From Penelope pileata (lineage: Eukaryota; Chordata; Aves; Galliformes; Cracidae), in contig WBMW01005037.1 in assembly GCA_013396635.1 (NCBI GenBank), forward strand, positions 648,665 through 712,664: DNA of 64,000 bases. Direction: 5' to 3'. The notes beneath the pieces were generated by a model. It saw only the letters and a program-made list of their open reading frames with translations. It had not been told where the DNA came from and did not search any database. The position numbers and the translations under genes were made by a program. Of the stretch, positions 13,021 through 25,230 are shown piece after piece. Position 1 is the first letter of the stretch; each line of letters opens with the position of its first letter.

Positions 13021-16000
13021 GTAAGTATGTAAAAAGTGAATATAAGTAAAAAAGAATTAGTTGCTGTATATTTTAAAGAAGATATTTACAAGGCTGTGTG
13101 TGTTTGTAATGACATAAATCTGACCGTTCCATCTGGCAACTTTCTGTGTATTAACCTTTGCTCAATGGCTTGCTCTCAACTGCAGCAATGTGACAATGAT
13201 GTTAATTAAGTGATTCTGTAATTTATCTCTCACAGGTATTTCTGAAGGATCTACATTCTAACATGTAAGTGCAATTGCATTCCTGATAGTGACATCTTGG
13301 ATATAAATCTGAAAATTGTATTAAATTCTTAAAGAGGGATCTCTCAGCTTCAGGGAAAGTTTTGATATATTCAGAAATAGGAACCCTTTTTTTTCCAGTG
13401 AAAGGGTCCAATATGCCGATTCAGAGTAGCTAATGAATAACTAAACAGATTCTGCATGTGATTAGAGAACATATATTTGGTGTGAAGGAGTATTTTGAAG
13501 CTAAAGGGTAGTGAAGGAGAGAATTTTTTATTTGAAGAAGATAGTATCATTTAGGACAAAAATAAATTATTTCCAGCCTTTCCATTGCCTGTCATTTTCC
13601 TGTCCATATCAAGTTGTGTGCAAGCCTACATAAATCAGTCATAATAAAATCCAACTCAAAGAAATACTATGAAGTTATTTAAGCATATCCAAAAAGAAGA
13701 CAAAGGAATGACAAATACTGCTTTTAACTGGGTAACGTATTCATATTGTCTATCAATTGTGCAATTAATTTATTTTGTTATTAAAAAGATAGATTTGCAA
13801 ATGCATTTTCATTTTCCTAAGTTCAAATGATAGACAAAAAGCCTATGTTTGGTTAAGACATATAGTTTGCTCATGTCCTTAATAAAACATGAGTATTAAA
13901 CCAGAATTTCTTACAATTGAGTGCCATGCTCATTTTTGTTCAAAACTTCATCTGAAAAGTTCTAGTCTCGCATATGTCTCTAGAAAAATGCATTAGTACA
14001 TTGTTTAATAAAAGAGAACTATTTCAACCTTTTGTCAAACCCATTTCCCAGAGATTAATATTTAACGTGGAAGTTGTACTGAGCAAACTAAGATTTTTTA
14101 CCCCAGCCACTGTTAGCTGAGTGTTTAAAAAACGCCTTTTCTGCTTGAGAAGATGATTCCAAGTGGCTAGATCCCAGGTATTCAGAAAGTTATTTAAGCA
14201 AATTCTTCCACCTATCCTTAATGTTTACAGGACTGAAACGTGCTTACACATGAAGTCATTTTAATAGTAGCTTGTTCACAGTGTTGGATTGCTGAACTGG
14301 GGCTTTCCCCACTCATCCCAAATTACATCTTTATGCCATCACTGATACGATTTTTATTTGACTGGAAACAAAATACATCTCCAGAACAACTTCAATGTTT
14401 ATTTTGTTATAGCAACCTATGTTTCAGTCCCAAAAGGAAATAAAATCTGAATTCTACATGGAATTTCCAGTACTCTAAATATTCATTGCCATGTAAGATT
14501 AATTCCTTTTCTTTGCCAGTGCACACAGAGCCCTTAAAAGCATACTCAAGCTAAAAAAAAAAATAAAAAATCTTTCATCTTTTTTTTTTAAAAAAACAAT
14601 TTTAAATTGGACTATATCAGCATGTTTCTCTTCTGTATCACTTCAGCCATGAAAGTGGTTGCCTTGTGAAAAATTGCCCTAGATTAGCCTACACCTGAGC
14701 TTGTGCTAACTTCTTTCATATCATGAACTGTACCAGCACCTTAATCTGAAAAGACGTGTCTTCTGAATGCATTCTTACTACTGTTGTTGATTTTATTAAA
14801 AATATTTCCCTGTACAGATGTCACTAACATACTCGTAATTCCAATCTAGCTCAGACAGACAGCATTATGAACTTCAACAGCTTTATGAAAGAACCCTTAA
14901 TTTCCATTGTTTACTCTCCCTCATCTTCCTTCATAAAAAGGACTTTTTAATCTATAATTAATATATTTTACAAAATCATTTTATGTCCATGTTGACTAGT
15001 ACTGGTATTTTAAAAGTAAACAGTATTTGGAAAATACAATTAAGATTTTTGTGCTTAGAAGTGTTCCTTTGTAGCTTTATAGTTCCTTAATACCATGATT
15101 AACTATAACAGAAAAGCCAAGAAATTGGGCTGTAGCATTCAGAGCCTCGTGTGTGGCTCTGCCACTGATATAACAGCTGACCAGGAAAACAATTTCCTTT
15201 GTCCACAGGTCTGCTTTCTCATTTCTGAAATTTTGAGCCAATGAGAAAGATCAAACCTCAAGACTGAAAGCCCTAATTAAAGCTTAGGGAAAACTACCAG
15301 TAAGCACAGGCCAAACTATCTGTGCAACTTGTAATGGAGAGTCTGAGATGTGTTTGAAATGTTATGATTTCATGCAGTGACAAGCAATAGCTGCTTTAAT
15401 TATGCTCTAATTAGTTCATTATTGACTGCAAAGAAAAGTGCTTATGTCTATGCATGTGCTCTGCTGACAGGTATATGAAGCACAAAAAGAGAAGAGTAAA
15501 AGTACAATATTTTCAGATATTCCCAGCCATGCCAACCAATATATCATTCCAATAAATTTCAGCTTTGAGATGAATATAAAAGCCGGACGCATTCTATAGA
15601 GTAGCTCTAGACTAACTGCCAGAAATAAAAAGATTTTGAATTCACAGTGTTTAATATATGATCACATCTCCAAGTGCAGGAACTGAGAAGTGGGAGGGTA
15701 CTGAAGGAATGTTAAATGTAGGGCATTATATATTAATATAATTTCTTCCTTTCCCCAAGATAAAGAATATTTTTGCTCACGCAGCCTTAATTTAGATGGC
15801 CTGTCAAGTCCTCCTTTCTGCAGTGTCATGATGAAAGACACTGATGTGGGCCAACAGAGGCAGCACTGGGATTTTTCAACTATTACTGTATAAATGTTAA
15901 TGAATCTCCTCCATTGAAAGGCCTCAGCAAGTTCTCTAATCTAGACTTTCCATTATAACATCCATAAATTATCTGTTTGTTTGCTTGTGCTGAATCTCAG

Positions 16001-17673
16001 AACATTTTGAGATCTGCTGAAGTCAACAGAAGGACTCACACTCCTTTTGGAGGGTGTTGCAGCAGTCCTTAATGCCTGGCTCCTGCCATGGGTCCATGCT
16101 TATTAACTCTGCTTCTGAATTAGGGTCCATGGATTGTACATGAGTTCAGAGTGTATTTGGGCAGAGCTGAAGCAATGACAGCACATCTATGGCAAAACAG
16201 AGATACAAGTTCAGCTTGGGCTGTGCACACTCAGTCCAGCTAATGTGCTTGAAGGGTCACTTCTAGCCTTGGTTCAAGAGACAGATGTCAAGAGACAACA
16301 CAGTTCCCCTGACCCTGCTACCTTTTTGGTCTGCTTTAGAGTTCCAGAAAGCAAGGCAAACTCAAATGACTTTTGGGAAAAGGACTAGGCTGTGGGGAAA
16401 CAGTGGTCACCAGGAGGGGGCTGAGCATCCTCAGTGAACAGACAGCAGTCTTTCCATGTCTGTACCAACCAACCAACCCAGCCTTCCATAGGTCTCTGCC
16501 TTGGCTGTCCCGTCATTCCTGCCAGGTGAAAGCCCATGCCACAGTTTGCCGTGCGATGGCTATGCCAGGGCCTTAGCTTCTATGGGGAGTCATAATCCAG
16601 TTCTGCCTGCACTGCTGAGAAAACCAGAGCCTGCTCTGTGCAGTTAGCAGTGCTGTTGATGCAATGAAACCTCTGACTTCATCTTCACTGTTGTCATCAC
16701 ACAAGCACATTTTCAGAGTACGCTATAATCTCACCTTTGTTGTACAGAGCAGACCTGTGTCTTGATGTTTTTCCTGTCATATTGCAGTAGACATTTGCTG
16801 GTTTGACCACCTTAATTAAGCAGCTCTTTTATAGCCCAGAATTGTGCCACTACAAAACAGCTTTAAGCTCTTTTACAAATAAAACTGTTTATCATAATTA
16901 ACTGCACGATGGGATAGAGCTCCCTAAAGACTACTATAAATATTGCTTCCCTGCTAGTGACAGGCTGGCAGTGAGGATTCACCACCAGGGGAAAGAAACA
17001 TCTATTTTTTACTGTCTCAAGTAGTGGTGTGGGCTAACCAGAGCAGTAACTGCAATGATCATGCTCTTTACCTATTGATTTGGTTGTGCAGAGAAATATG
17101 CAGTGACATCACTGAAGAGTGTTCTCTGCTGAGCGGGATCAGTGGTGATGCAGCAAGGACTGGAATGCTAATAACTTGCAGAAAAATCAGTCTATTTATG
17201 TCCTCATCAATCACTATCTCCGCAGATACCAGAAATGCACTAAAAGAATCTCCATTGAAAGACTGGCTTTAATTAACTCTTGCCCTTGCTCAACACTCAG
17301 AAAAAAAAGTGCCTGATTCGAACTGCTCTAAATGTGCTTTCTTACGCCTGCAAAGCGGTTTGATTTAGCAGCGTGCATGTCTCAGGTGGCTCACGCAGAC
17401 CAACGTTTCCCAGCTGGGAGAGCCACAAGAAGAAATCAGAAGGGTCAGGAAGCTTTGAAAATTTTAATGTAATCAGAATCAAAGGAAACCATGTTCATCC
17501 ACTCCCTTTACATTTTTATACTTCAAGGTTGAGTATTTTCTGTAAACTTTTCAATACACATGAGAGAAAAAGATGCAGGCTTATCCTTGCCACAAAGCCA
17601 CTTTAGCTCTCTCTTGGTACATGTGAAGAGTGTAACAAGAAGTGCAAGGAGGGAAATGGAAAGACTGCAGGAT
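13021..17673. other. Non-coding stretch, AT-rich
   Basis: No gene recognised over about 4.6 kb. Mixed A-run and T-run sequence lies at 14550-14602. A homeodomain-type AT motif cluster lies at 15393-15425. The segment 16030-16620 is visibly more GC-rich than its surroundings and contains a short AACC repeat near 16467-16480, but no CR1 end or other repeat could be assigned to it. Open frames at 16373-16576, 17024-17272 and 17373-17606 show no recognisable domains. Confidence 0.5.
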
Positions 17674-17709
17674 CTCAATCAATACAATAGCCTCAATCAA
17701 TACAATAGC
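17674..17709. repeat. 18-bp perfect tandem duplication
   Basis: The unit CTCAATCAATACAATAGC occurs at 17674-17691 and again, identical, at 17692-17709. Two identical copies with no spacer point to a recent local duplication. Confidence 0.95.
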
Positions 17710-18347
17710 CATTTTCAGTGTGAACCATTTTAAACTAGATCTCTGATTGTGGGCACCTTCGTTTTCAGGTGAAACTCTGAAGCTTAACTCCTACAAGATC
17801 TGGGAGCAATGAGCACCTTTGAAAGTCAGGTCCAGTGTGCTCAGACTGAGAGCACATTGTTACCTAAATGATGAAGAAGAAAGCTTGCAAGTCTTCTGTG
17901 ATGCAGAATAGTGAACTTACCCCCAGATAAGACAAGGAAATGGACTGACAGACAGCAAAAGAGGCAGTAGTCCAAGCCTGGTCAAAAACCACAGTGGTGT
18001 TTTACCTCCAAGAAAGTACTAAAAAACAAAATCTTAAGAATGAGAAAGCCATCAGCTCAAGAGACATCGTATGTTCACTGATTCACATCCTTTTCTTATT
18101 TTCCTGCCACAACCCGTAATCCCTGGTGTCAAGAATCTCATCTAATTCTTTCATCTCTATCTTGATGCTTTTTGAATATGTTCTCATATTGTTACGCAGG
18201 GGTGCATGCTCATTACTTGCTACATGAACCTGCTCTGTATGGTTTGTATTTGACTCTTCATTTCATAAGCCTCCAGATTAAGTCCTCTTATTGTCAGGCT
18301 CTTTTGGATCAACTTTATCAAGATTTTTATTTCTTCCTTGAGTTATT
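17710..18347. other. Non-coding stretch, nothing recognised
   Basis: Ordinary AT-rich sequence. No gene, RNA or named repeat seen. Confidence 0.55.
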
Positions 18348-18377
18348 ACTTTATTAAATTTAAATCTTTAATAAAGT
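18348..18377. repeat. Inverted repeat, 11-bp arms, 8-nt loop
   Basis: ACTTTATTAAA (18348-18358) pairs perfectly with TTTAATAAAGT (18367-18377). The right arm contains AATAAA on the plus strand, and the left arm supplies TTTATT, which is AATAAA on the minus strand. The hairpin therefore carries a polyadenylation-signal hexamer facing each way. No transcript is known to me here, so this may be coincidence in AT-rich DNA. Confidence 0.9.
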
Positions 18378-20167
18378 CTCCTTTCCCCCAGGACAATAAA
18401 CTTAACATGAATAAACTTTTCTCACAACTTTTGCAATTTTCCAAGCCTATTATTTTCTCACACTAATCTGAAAGATTTCTACAGAAAATGTGTTATTTCT
18501 TTAGTATACAAAGAAATAAAACATCTATACCAGAAGCACGAATCTTGAGTTTCTGTCTTCAGTGTACTCTAGGATTTACACAAGATGTCTGGTCTATTAC
18601 TGGAATGCCTGTACTAAATTAGAGGCAATTACTTCTGTGACAATGTCATTCCAACTCCTAGTGATTATATATGCCCACATAAGCAAAAGCCAACTCCTTT
18701 GCTATGCCTTGCTTACGTGTGCTTATTGCAGAATCTGTGTCACAGAGTCTAATATTTATGATAATGGCTTTGTTTCGATTGTGATAGAATAAAACAAAAT
18801 AACATCCTGAGATCTTCTTTACCTCTCCTACTAAACAACAAATCAGAGCTTTGTTTTGACTTCTATTCTTGAACAGCATCTAATCTAATGCCAAACAAGG
18901 CAGCTGTGCCAGGAGGGTCAGTTTCTGATCAATCCAGGGGAGCAGGCAGAGATATCTTTCCTTCGTCAGACCGCGCTTTTTCAGGAGCATAACATCCAGA
19001 TAAGATCATACAAACAGCACTTGCAGCACTGGGAACTCCACTATTCTCGGGCTAGCTTCCCATCAGACCAGTGAGTTAACCTCTCAAGTATAAGCTAATT
19101 AGAAATTATCTATGAAATTACCCAGCTAGTGCCTCACATCTCTGTGTTACTTCTTCAAGCACTCTTGAGAGTACGTTGTTAGGATCTAGTGGTTTGTCAA
19201 TTGGAACACAAGTCTTAGTGTCTTTAATTAGGGATGTGCCAAAGTACCTGAATTTAATGGATGTGACTGGCAGACAGTTCTCTCTCTATTCTGCTTCCGT
19301 TTTAACAGTTTCATTGCATGTGGACATCCACAGTGATAGCCTGTATACAACTCTACAAAACATCTGATCTGTCTGAAGTGCTGCTGGTTTTGATTTGTGT
19401 CCCTGCCGTGCTGTGTCACGTTGCAACGCTTAAAAACCCCTATTATGCCAGGGCACACAGAGTGCTGATGTGATATAATGTGGCATGACATTGCATAAGC
19501 AAATTAATAGCTTAATAACGTGACACCTGGTGTCCGCAATTACAGTGGCCACCACTCATGAGTTTAGCTCCTACTAAAGGCAGGGATAATGAATTATTCA
19601 GTGACTGCTCTGAGCATCATATAATTCAATACTCATACCTCTTTTGCCTTCAATAATCCTTTTCACTGTTATTTATAGTCATCTTTCTGCTTTGTAAAAA
19701 TAAGAGCTAAGTAACTGTTAAACAGCTCTGTTGCTTCCTAAATAAAATGAGAATAGTGAAAAATAGTACCTTCTAATATATTTGCAATGTATTCATTTTT
19801 TAATGTTTGGATTGAAATACAAGGAGGAAAGAAAAATGAGAGAATACCATTAAACAAGAAGCCAAGATGCCTTGATTATTGTAAAAGTAATGCTTTGACA
19901 AAGAAAAATTCTCATCTGTTGTCAACAATATTTCTTCTAAGTCAGTATTGATATTATTGCATTCTAAATATAAATACAAAATGTTGTGGCTCTTGGTCAT
20001 AAATTAGATGAAATGTTGATGCCATCTGCTTTAAACTTCTGTTCCTGTTATTTTGTTATTTAAACTAATACATCAGACTGAGATAGTATCGGTAACTGCT
20101 ACATTTACAGTTCCCACAGGGAATTTTCAGGGCCAGTTTTGCTATGCATATTGGACAAAATATATTA

Positions 20168-20168
<1 letters not shown>
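18378..20168. other. Non-coding stretch, nothing recognised
   Basis: No gene recognised. Around 19484-19560 the text is mixed and CpG-containing, with octamer-like and AATTA motifs in an otherwise plain background. This is a possible conserved element but is unproven. Confidence 0.5.

Positions 20169-20205
<37 letters not shown>
20169..20205. repeat. A37 homopolymer
   Basis: Thirty-seven uninterrupted A residues. CR1 elements do not end in poly-A, so this is not a CR1 tail. It could be a slippage-expanded run, or the tail of a processed transcript inserted in plus orientation, but I see no obvious flanking target-site duplication and no recognisable mRNA upstream. The K-run and F-run frames crossing it are repeat products. 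Confidence 0.95.
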
Positions 20206-20210
<5 letters not shown>

Positions 20211-21509
20211 GGAGTATTGCACAGTCAGTCTCATAAAAGTTAGACACTTTTTTTTTCTCCCCCACCCCCAGCTCACTGTAGCTGTTTCTGTGCTAAGCTT
20301 TGATGCTATTGTGCCTCTTTCTGTATACTATAAGCACATGTACATTGCAATGGAGATCTGGGGTAACAACAGGGACTGAACCACTACCTGCTGTGCTGAA
20401 AACATGTCTTTGCCTTTTGAAAACTGTATTCTTTCTTCCCTCAGTCTACAAAGACATACTAGCAGGTTACAATGCATTCAGAAATGCACTTTTTCAGGTT
20501 TCTTCTGGCTTCTTTAAATTCTACATATAAGCAGCTACTTAAGCATTACTGTTTCCAAAGTCACGGGCAATCCATGGCCTCCTCTGTCTTGCTGTGAATG
20601 TTTCATTCTTTGATATTGTGTTTGGCTTGAGAGCCTAACTTTTAGCATCCAAGTTTCTAAATATTTGTTCAATTTGTCCAAACAGGTAATACCTGGTCTG
20701 AGTCTAGTTTATAACATAAATCTTCATTCAAAGTCCATGACAACACAAGATAATATTGTAATTGAGTTCTGTAAGCCTTGGATTAATGTTTTTGTGTAAA
20801 AACTTAAGTTGTGTTACAATTAATAAGTTTCAACCCATAAGAACTTTGATCAATTCAAGACTGACTATAAAAAGTTCTGAGCAATTCTTGCAATTCTTGC
20901 TTCCTTCAAAATCAATAGATGGCACAGCAGCACTCAATCTCTTTTAATTTGGTCCACAAGTAAGAGTTTAAGAATTTGACACCGTAAGGTAAAACTTTTT
21001 CTATATAATCAATATGCAAGACAGCAGCCATATCCAAGATAGCTCTGCTTCCCCAAACCCTGTTTTAAAATTGTATCAGTGTCTGTGTTATAGATAACCT
21101 CAGGCTCCATGGAGTTTCAGAAAAGCAGGGAGAATTATCAAGTGTATAAAAGTGGTTTTCAGAAACCATACAATGGAGCTTTTCACAAATAGGAACTTTC
21201 TGCGATGCTGAACTATGTATTACTGCATAATATAATGATATCTTCCCAAAGACAATCTCTCTCATTTCTGTGTGTTTGTGACTTATCTATTCTGGTACCA
21301 GAATCAATAATGTCCTATCAAGCTGAGGACAAAAAGAAGGGAATTTCCAGGACCCATAGGTGAACTCTTGTCAGGATGACAGCACATGCTCTTTGATACG
21401 ACAAAGTAATAAGGTTCTCTACATTGATGCAAATACATTCCTAAAGGTCACCTCAAGTTTAAAGAAAGCGTTGTGAGGAAAATCTGATTTCTCAGTGCTG
21501 ATTCAATAG
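20206..21509. other. Non-coding stretch with acceptor-like tract
   Basis: A strong acceptor-like sequence, a run of T then C ending in AG at 20270-20271, lies shortly after the A37 run. No coding exon could be confirmed downstream. The frames at 20300-20530 are not recognisable. A short repeated GCAATTCTT lies at about 20881-20899. Confidence 0.5.
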
Positions 21510-21547
21510 CACAATGTGTTAGCACTTTCACAATGTGCTAGCACTTT
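21510..21547. repeat. 19-bp tandem duplication, one mismatch
   Basis: The unit CACAATGTGTTAGCACTTT (21510-21528) is followed directly by a second copy (21529-21547) that differs only by T to C at its tenth base. It is a local duplication slightly older than the perfect one at 17674. Confidence 0.95.
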
Positions 21548-22708
21548 TCGGGAGACTTTGCCACTGGCACTTGCTATTTTTATCTACCCACCAGGCAGCT
21601 CAGCAAAACCCAAGAAACAATTTAACTTTGTTCATTCTTCCCCCTTGTGTATATAATAACATCGGAAGAAGAAATAAGGGAAAAACATAAAATGGTCATT
21701 AAAAATAAATGAGAAGAGTACGAATAGAAGAATTATGGGTAAATGGACTGTATCCTCATTGGCACATGTAACTTTTACTTTGTTGTAGGTTAAATAGATT
21801 GCTATTTGCTCTGATTAAGGTGCATTATGTTGTTGCACTGGAATTAAAACAGAGGAATAAATTCTGAATATTATCCTAATATTGTGGATGCTGCTTCTCT
21901 TTTGCTTCAGGGGGGGAAGGAATAATTATGTACCTTTTGTTCTGCAACCTACTTCCACTCTGTGCTAACTCAGTTGTTACCTGGCACATCAGGGGGAGCT
22001 ATGACTCTCTGCTGTTTAACTGTTTGCCTGTTCTTGCCTGCTCATCCATGAAAAGAGTACACACAGTGGTACAGCATGGTATCTGTAACCCTTTTTTCCC
22101 TTATGCAAGTGTTTGGTAGGTTATGGATCTGATTTTAAAGCCAGCATGTGAAAAGATCACTGTGTTTTGCCCACTGATTTCTCTATTACTGTTTGGAAGA
22201 TTACTGTTACAATACTAACATTCTTAACAGTGAAACTTCTAGGTAGCAAACTATGTAGGTACACAATGCATAATTTCCATTATGGAATAGTTCTGCTGCT
22301 GTCTTTTGGAGTACCAATATCCTTTAAGGGCCTTGCTGCATTGCATACCAAGGCCATAAAGAAAAATCATAATAGGAACATGTTTGGGACAGCCATTCCA
22401 CACTGTGCTAATCAACTCCAAGAGCTCTCCTCCTAGAAGAAGGAATAAGAACATCCACACCAAAGCTTATTGTGAAGGATTTTGTTCAAGTTCACACTCG
22501 AGTTCATTTCACTTTCTGACACAGAGAAATATAATTCAAAAAGGAATGGGGAAAACTCTCTAATATAGTTAAGATACATGTAAATAGACAGGCAAGCTTT
22601 CTGTGTCTTTGTGGTAAAGATGAAATTAAAGATTCCTTTAACACGATACCCCTGAAAATTCAAGTAGCTACATGTGACTTAGGCTGAGAGACAAAATGTG
22701 AGGAAAAG
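21548..22708. other. Non-coding stretch, nothing recognised
   Basis: No gene, RNA or named repeat seen. Overlapping short frames on both strands at 22167-22663 have no family resemblance. Confidence 0.55.
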
Positions 22709-22747
22709 CAGTTTGCACTCTGAGTACTCAGAGTGCACACCAAACTG
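22709..22747. repeat. Perfect 24-bp palindrome with outer arms
   Basis: TGCACTCTGAGT (22714-22725) is followed immediately by its exact reverse complement (22726-22737), giving a 24-bp palindrome with no spacer. Outside it, CAGTT (22709-22713) can pair with AACTG (22743-22747) across a 5-nt bulge on the right. The structure could form a long cruciform or, in RNA, a stem. No gene context is visible. Confidence 0.95.
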
Positions 22748-23424
22748 TAATTAGTTTGCTTTGTTTATTTGTTGTTGGATATAGAAGTTTTGTCTGCAAT
22801 TATTACAGCTTTCCTAAACTCAAGTAATGATTTTAATTATTCTGTGTGGAAGAATTTATGGCCAAGCAGAGATCTTCAAAAATTTTGCAGGTATGAAGTG
22901 GTAGGATGAAGGCCATTGCTGCTTTAGTTAGTAGCCAGATAAGTGACCAGAACTGCTTAGTGCTAAGTGTCCCTATGGATTACTCTATCAAGAGGAAAGC
23001 ACCCCACTCTTTACAAATTTGTTAGACTTAATTTTCATAGAATAGCAAGAAGGCATGTGGGAGGGAAGAATACACTGTTGCTTAGCGATGAAATGCCTAT
23101 AGCACAGTTGATTTTTAAAAGCTTTTGCTAAAGAGACACTTACAAAACAAAGATAAAACCACTTCAAGTGCAATGGAAAAGTAAAATTGCATTCATAAGA
23201 AAAGAATTACTTGCTAAGTTGCAAAGTCCATCTCTCTCTGTATTCAACAGATTAGATACTCAGATAAAGAGTATAAGAAATGTAACAAATTTTGGATGCG
23301 GTCATTTCTTTGTATTCTCTCTCACTTGCAGCAGTCAGCATTTTCAGGACTTGGTGAGCCACAAGGTGCACCCATATCATTTATGTACCCTCTATTAATT
23401 CATCAAATCCCTTTTTTTTTGACC
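22748..23424. other. Non-coding stretch, nothing recognised
   Basis: Plain AT-rich sequence. Short frames on both strands around 22988-23398 are not recognisable. Confidence 0.55.
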
Positions 23425-23535
23425 CACTAACACTTTAGCTTCTTTGATGTTGTAGCACAATGAATTCCACAGTACAACTGCACACAGTGTGTTAAAGATA
23501 CTTCCTTTGTTTGCGTTAAAACCGCAGACGGGGTG
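23425..23535 (-). mobile_element. Possible ancient CR1/L3-like LINE scrap
   Basis: The segment including 'cacaatgaattccacag', 'cacacagtgtg' and 'acttcctttgtttg' resembles text I associate with old amniote CR1/L3-type LINE copies in antisense orientation. The copy is short and decayed, and this recognition is from memory. It may be the older context into which the GC-rich island that follows was placed. Confidence 0.4.
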
Positions 23536-23586
23536 TTTATATTTCTCCTAACCAGCAGCTCAGGCATTGTACTTCAACAAACCATC

Positions 23587-23775
23587 TCCTCTTTGCGGCC
23601 TGGGGCTGGGCAGCAGGCACACTGCTGGCTGTGTAGGCAGGAGCCAGGCAGGAGCATTGCCAGAGCAGGTGCTTGGCCAGGACCCCTGCCTGGAGACTGC
23701 AGCAGCACCACCTGCAAATGGGGACTCCAAAGCTGTGCTCTGGGCCCCGCACCTGCCTGCAAAGTGGGATGCAAA
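23587..23775. other. GC-rich island in AT-rich DNA
   Basis: About 190 bases are clearly GC-rich, with a repeated vocabulary of CAGGCA, CCAGG, GGCAGG and CTGC. They include the inverted pair CCAGGCAGG (23644-23652) and CCTGCCTGG (23685-23693). CpG is rare, so this is not a typical CpG-island promoter. Because stop codons are scarce in such text, several frames on both strands are open at once (within 23533-23829). That pattern argues against any one of them being a gene. It might be an inserted repeat or a minisatellite-like remnant. Confidence 0.6.
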
Positions 23776-25230
23776 CATTTCCTGACCAATTCTTAGCTTG
23801 ATTACACATCGTAATATTAAGAAATACATATATGCAACAAGTATAATTTGCTAAAAAGACAAAAAGATGCTGTCGGCCTCAAAGTATATAGGAATGATAG
23901 GCTTGGCAACCTAACAATAAAAACATCTCTATACAGAAATACCTGCATTTTTTTTTTTTAATTTTCTATAAAATTAAACGAAGTTCATATTTTTTACTTA
24001 ACTGTACAAATAAATCAATTTGAAAGTGAAAATACAATAAAGACTCGGTTCTGTTTTGTATTTCTTTTCTCAGAAAGGTTTCTTCTTTAATCTTTAAGTC
24101 AATGGAATTTGCTAAATCTAAGTTCATGACTTGTAATATAAGATTATTTTCTGCTATGATTCACTAACATTCATGCTGATGAAAGAAAATCTTATCTACT
24201 TTTACTGCCTAATTAAAATGTGAAGAATGCACAAAAAATGAAGAAATAATCAAGGATATTTTTCTGCTCCTTTTTTTTTTGCTGGAATAACTTTTTGAGA
24301 AGAGGTCCTTCTTGTTTTTATGCTATTAATAATCCTCCATTTGCAAAATCATGAATGTCTGTACAATTATAAGACTGTAATTTCAATTACTGGAGTATGA
24401 ACAAGTGGGATGAAAGCATGAGTTATGAGGGAGAAACACTGTTTTTTTCTTCAACATTTCACTATTAAATCAGGAACCTAACAATCTGTGAGTGGTAAAT
24501 GGACTTATTTCTAAACAGAACATTGGGTAAAATTAGATTACACAGGCAAGTAATTTCTGAAGCTAAGCAGATTTGAAGTACTATCAGCTGGGTGGACGAG
24601 TTGCGCAGCTGGTGTTCTTAGGGGAGTTTCTAAGCACTGGCAAATAAGAGCGAATAGAGTACTTCAAGTATTTTGGCTGCTACTCTGCTATGTTTTTCAC
24701 CACATCTTCTGGCCTCTGTGATGTAAAGAGGGATGGTGGACATCTTTCTTACAAGGATCAGCAAAAGACATTGTTACAAGTTGTGTAATTGAAACCAGCA
24801 TCACTTTAGACACTGAGATATCTTAGCCGCAAACAGAAACAAGCCCCTGAAACATAAGGGCACACAAATTGGCTGCCCAGACAAGTGGGTGATGAACCAA
24901 AAGCTTGATGCAGCAGACACAAGGGTCTGTGCCCTGATTAGTGATGACAAAAGTGTCTGTCTCTTTAGAAATAGAAAAACTAAAGAAAAAGTAAAAATAA
25001 AGCTAAAGAACACCACCCAAATCTCTTATGTTTTTTGTCAGAGGTATCTCTAACTGGAAGAAGTAGGACCAGGAGAAGCTGACACCAAGTCCTGAAGTTG
25101 AGGGAAACTGTGTTTTCATAGCCACTAGAAAGTATAAAGCATGAAATTGGTGAGAGCTCTCCCTGTTCCTCCTCTCTCTGTCTGCAGACTAAAAAGAGTT
25201 TTGTCTGAGGTCTGTTAAGGAAGAGAGTTA
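23776..25230. other. AT-rich non-coding stretch
   Basis: No gene recognised. It contains T runs near 23949-23960 and 24272-24281. A 21-base string at 24314-24334 recurs exactly at 27181-27201. Confidence 0.55.

Noticed and set aside
16390..16425. GC-rich CCAGGAGGGGGCTG considered as a second CTCF site
   Set aside because: It deviates at two core positions, so the match is weak compared with that at 48125.
20053..20379. Frames with long lysine or phenylalanine runs
   Set aside because: They arise from reading through the A37 homopolymer; flanking residues show no family.
23533..23829. Five overlapping frames on both strands
   Set aside because: Stop-codon scarcity in the GC-rich island explains simultaneous openness; no frame stands out.
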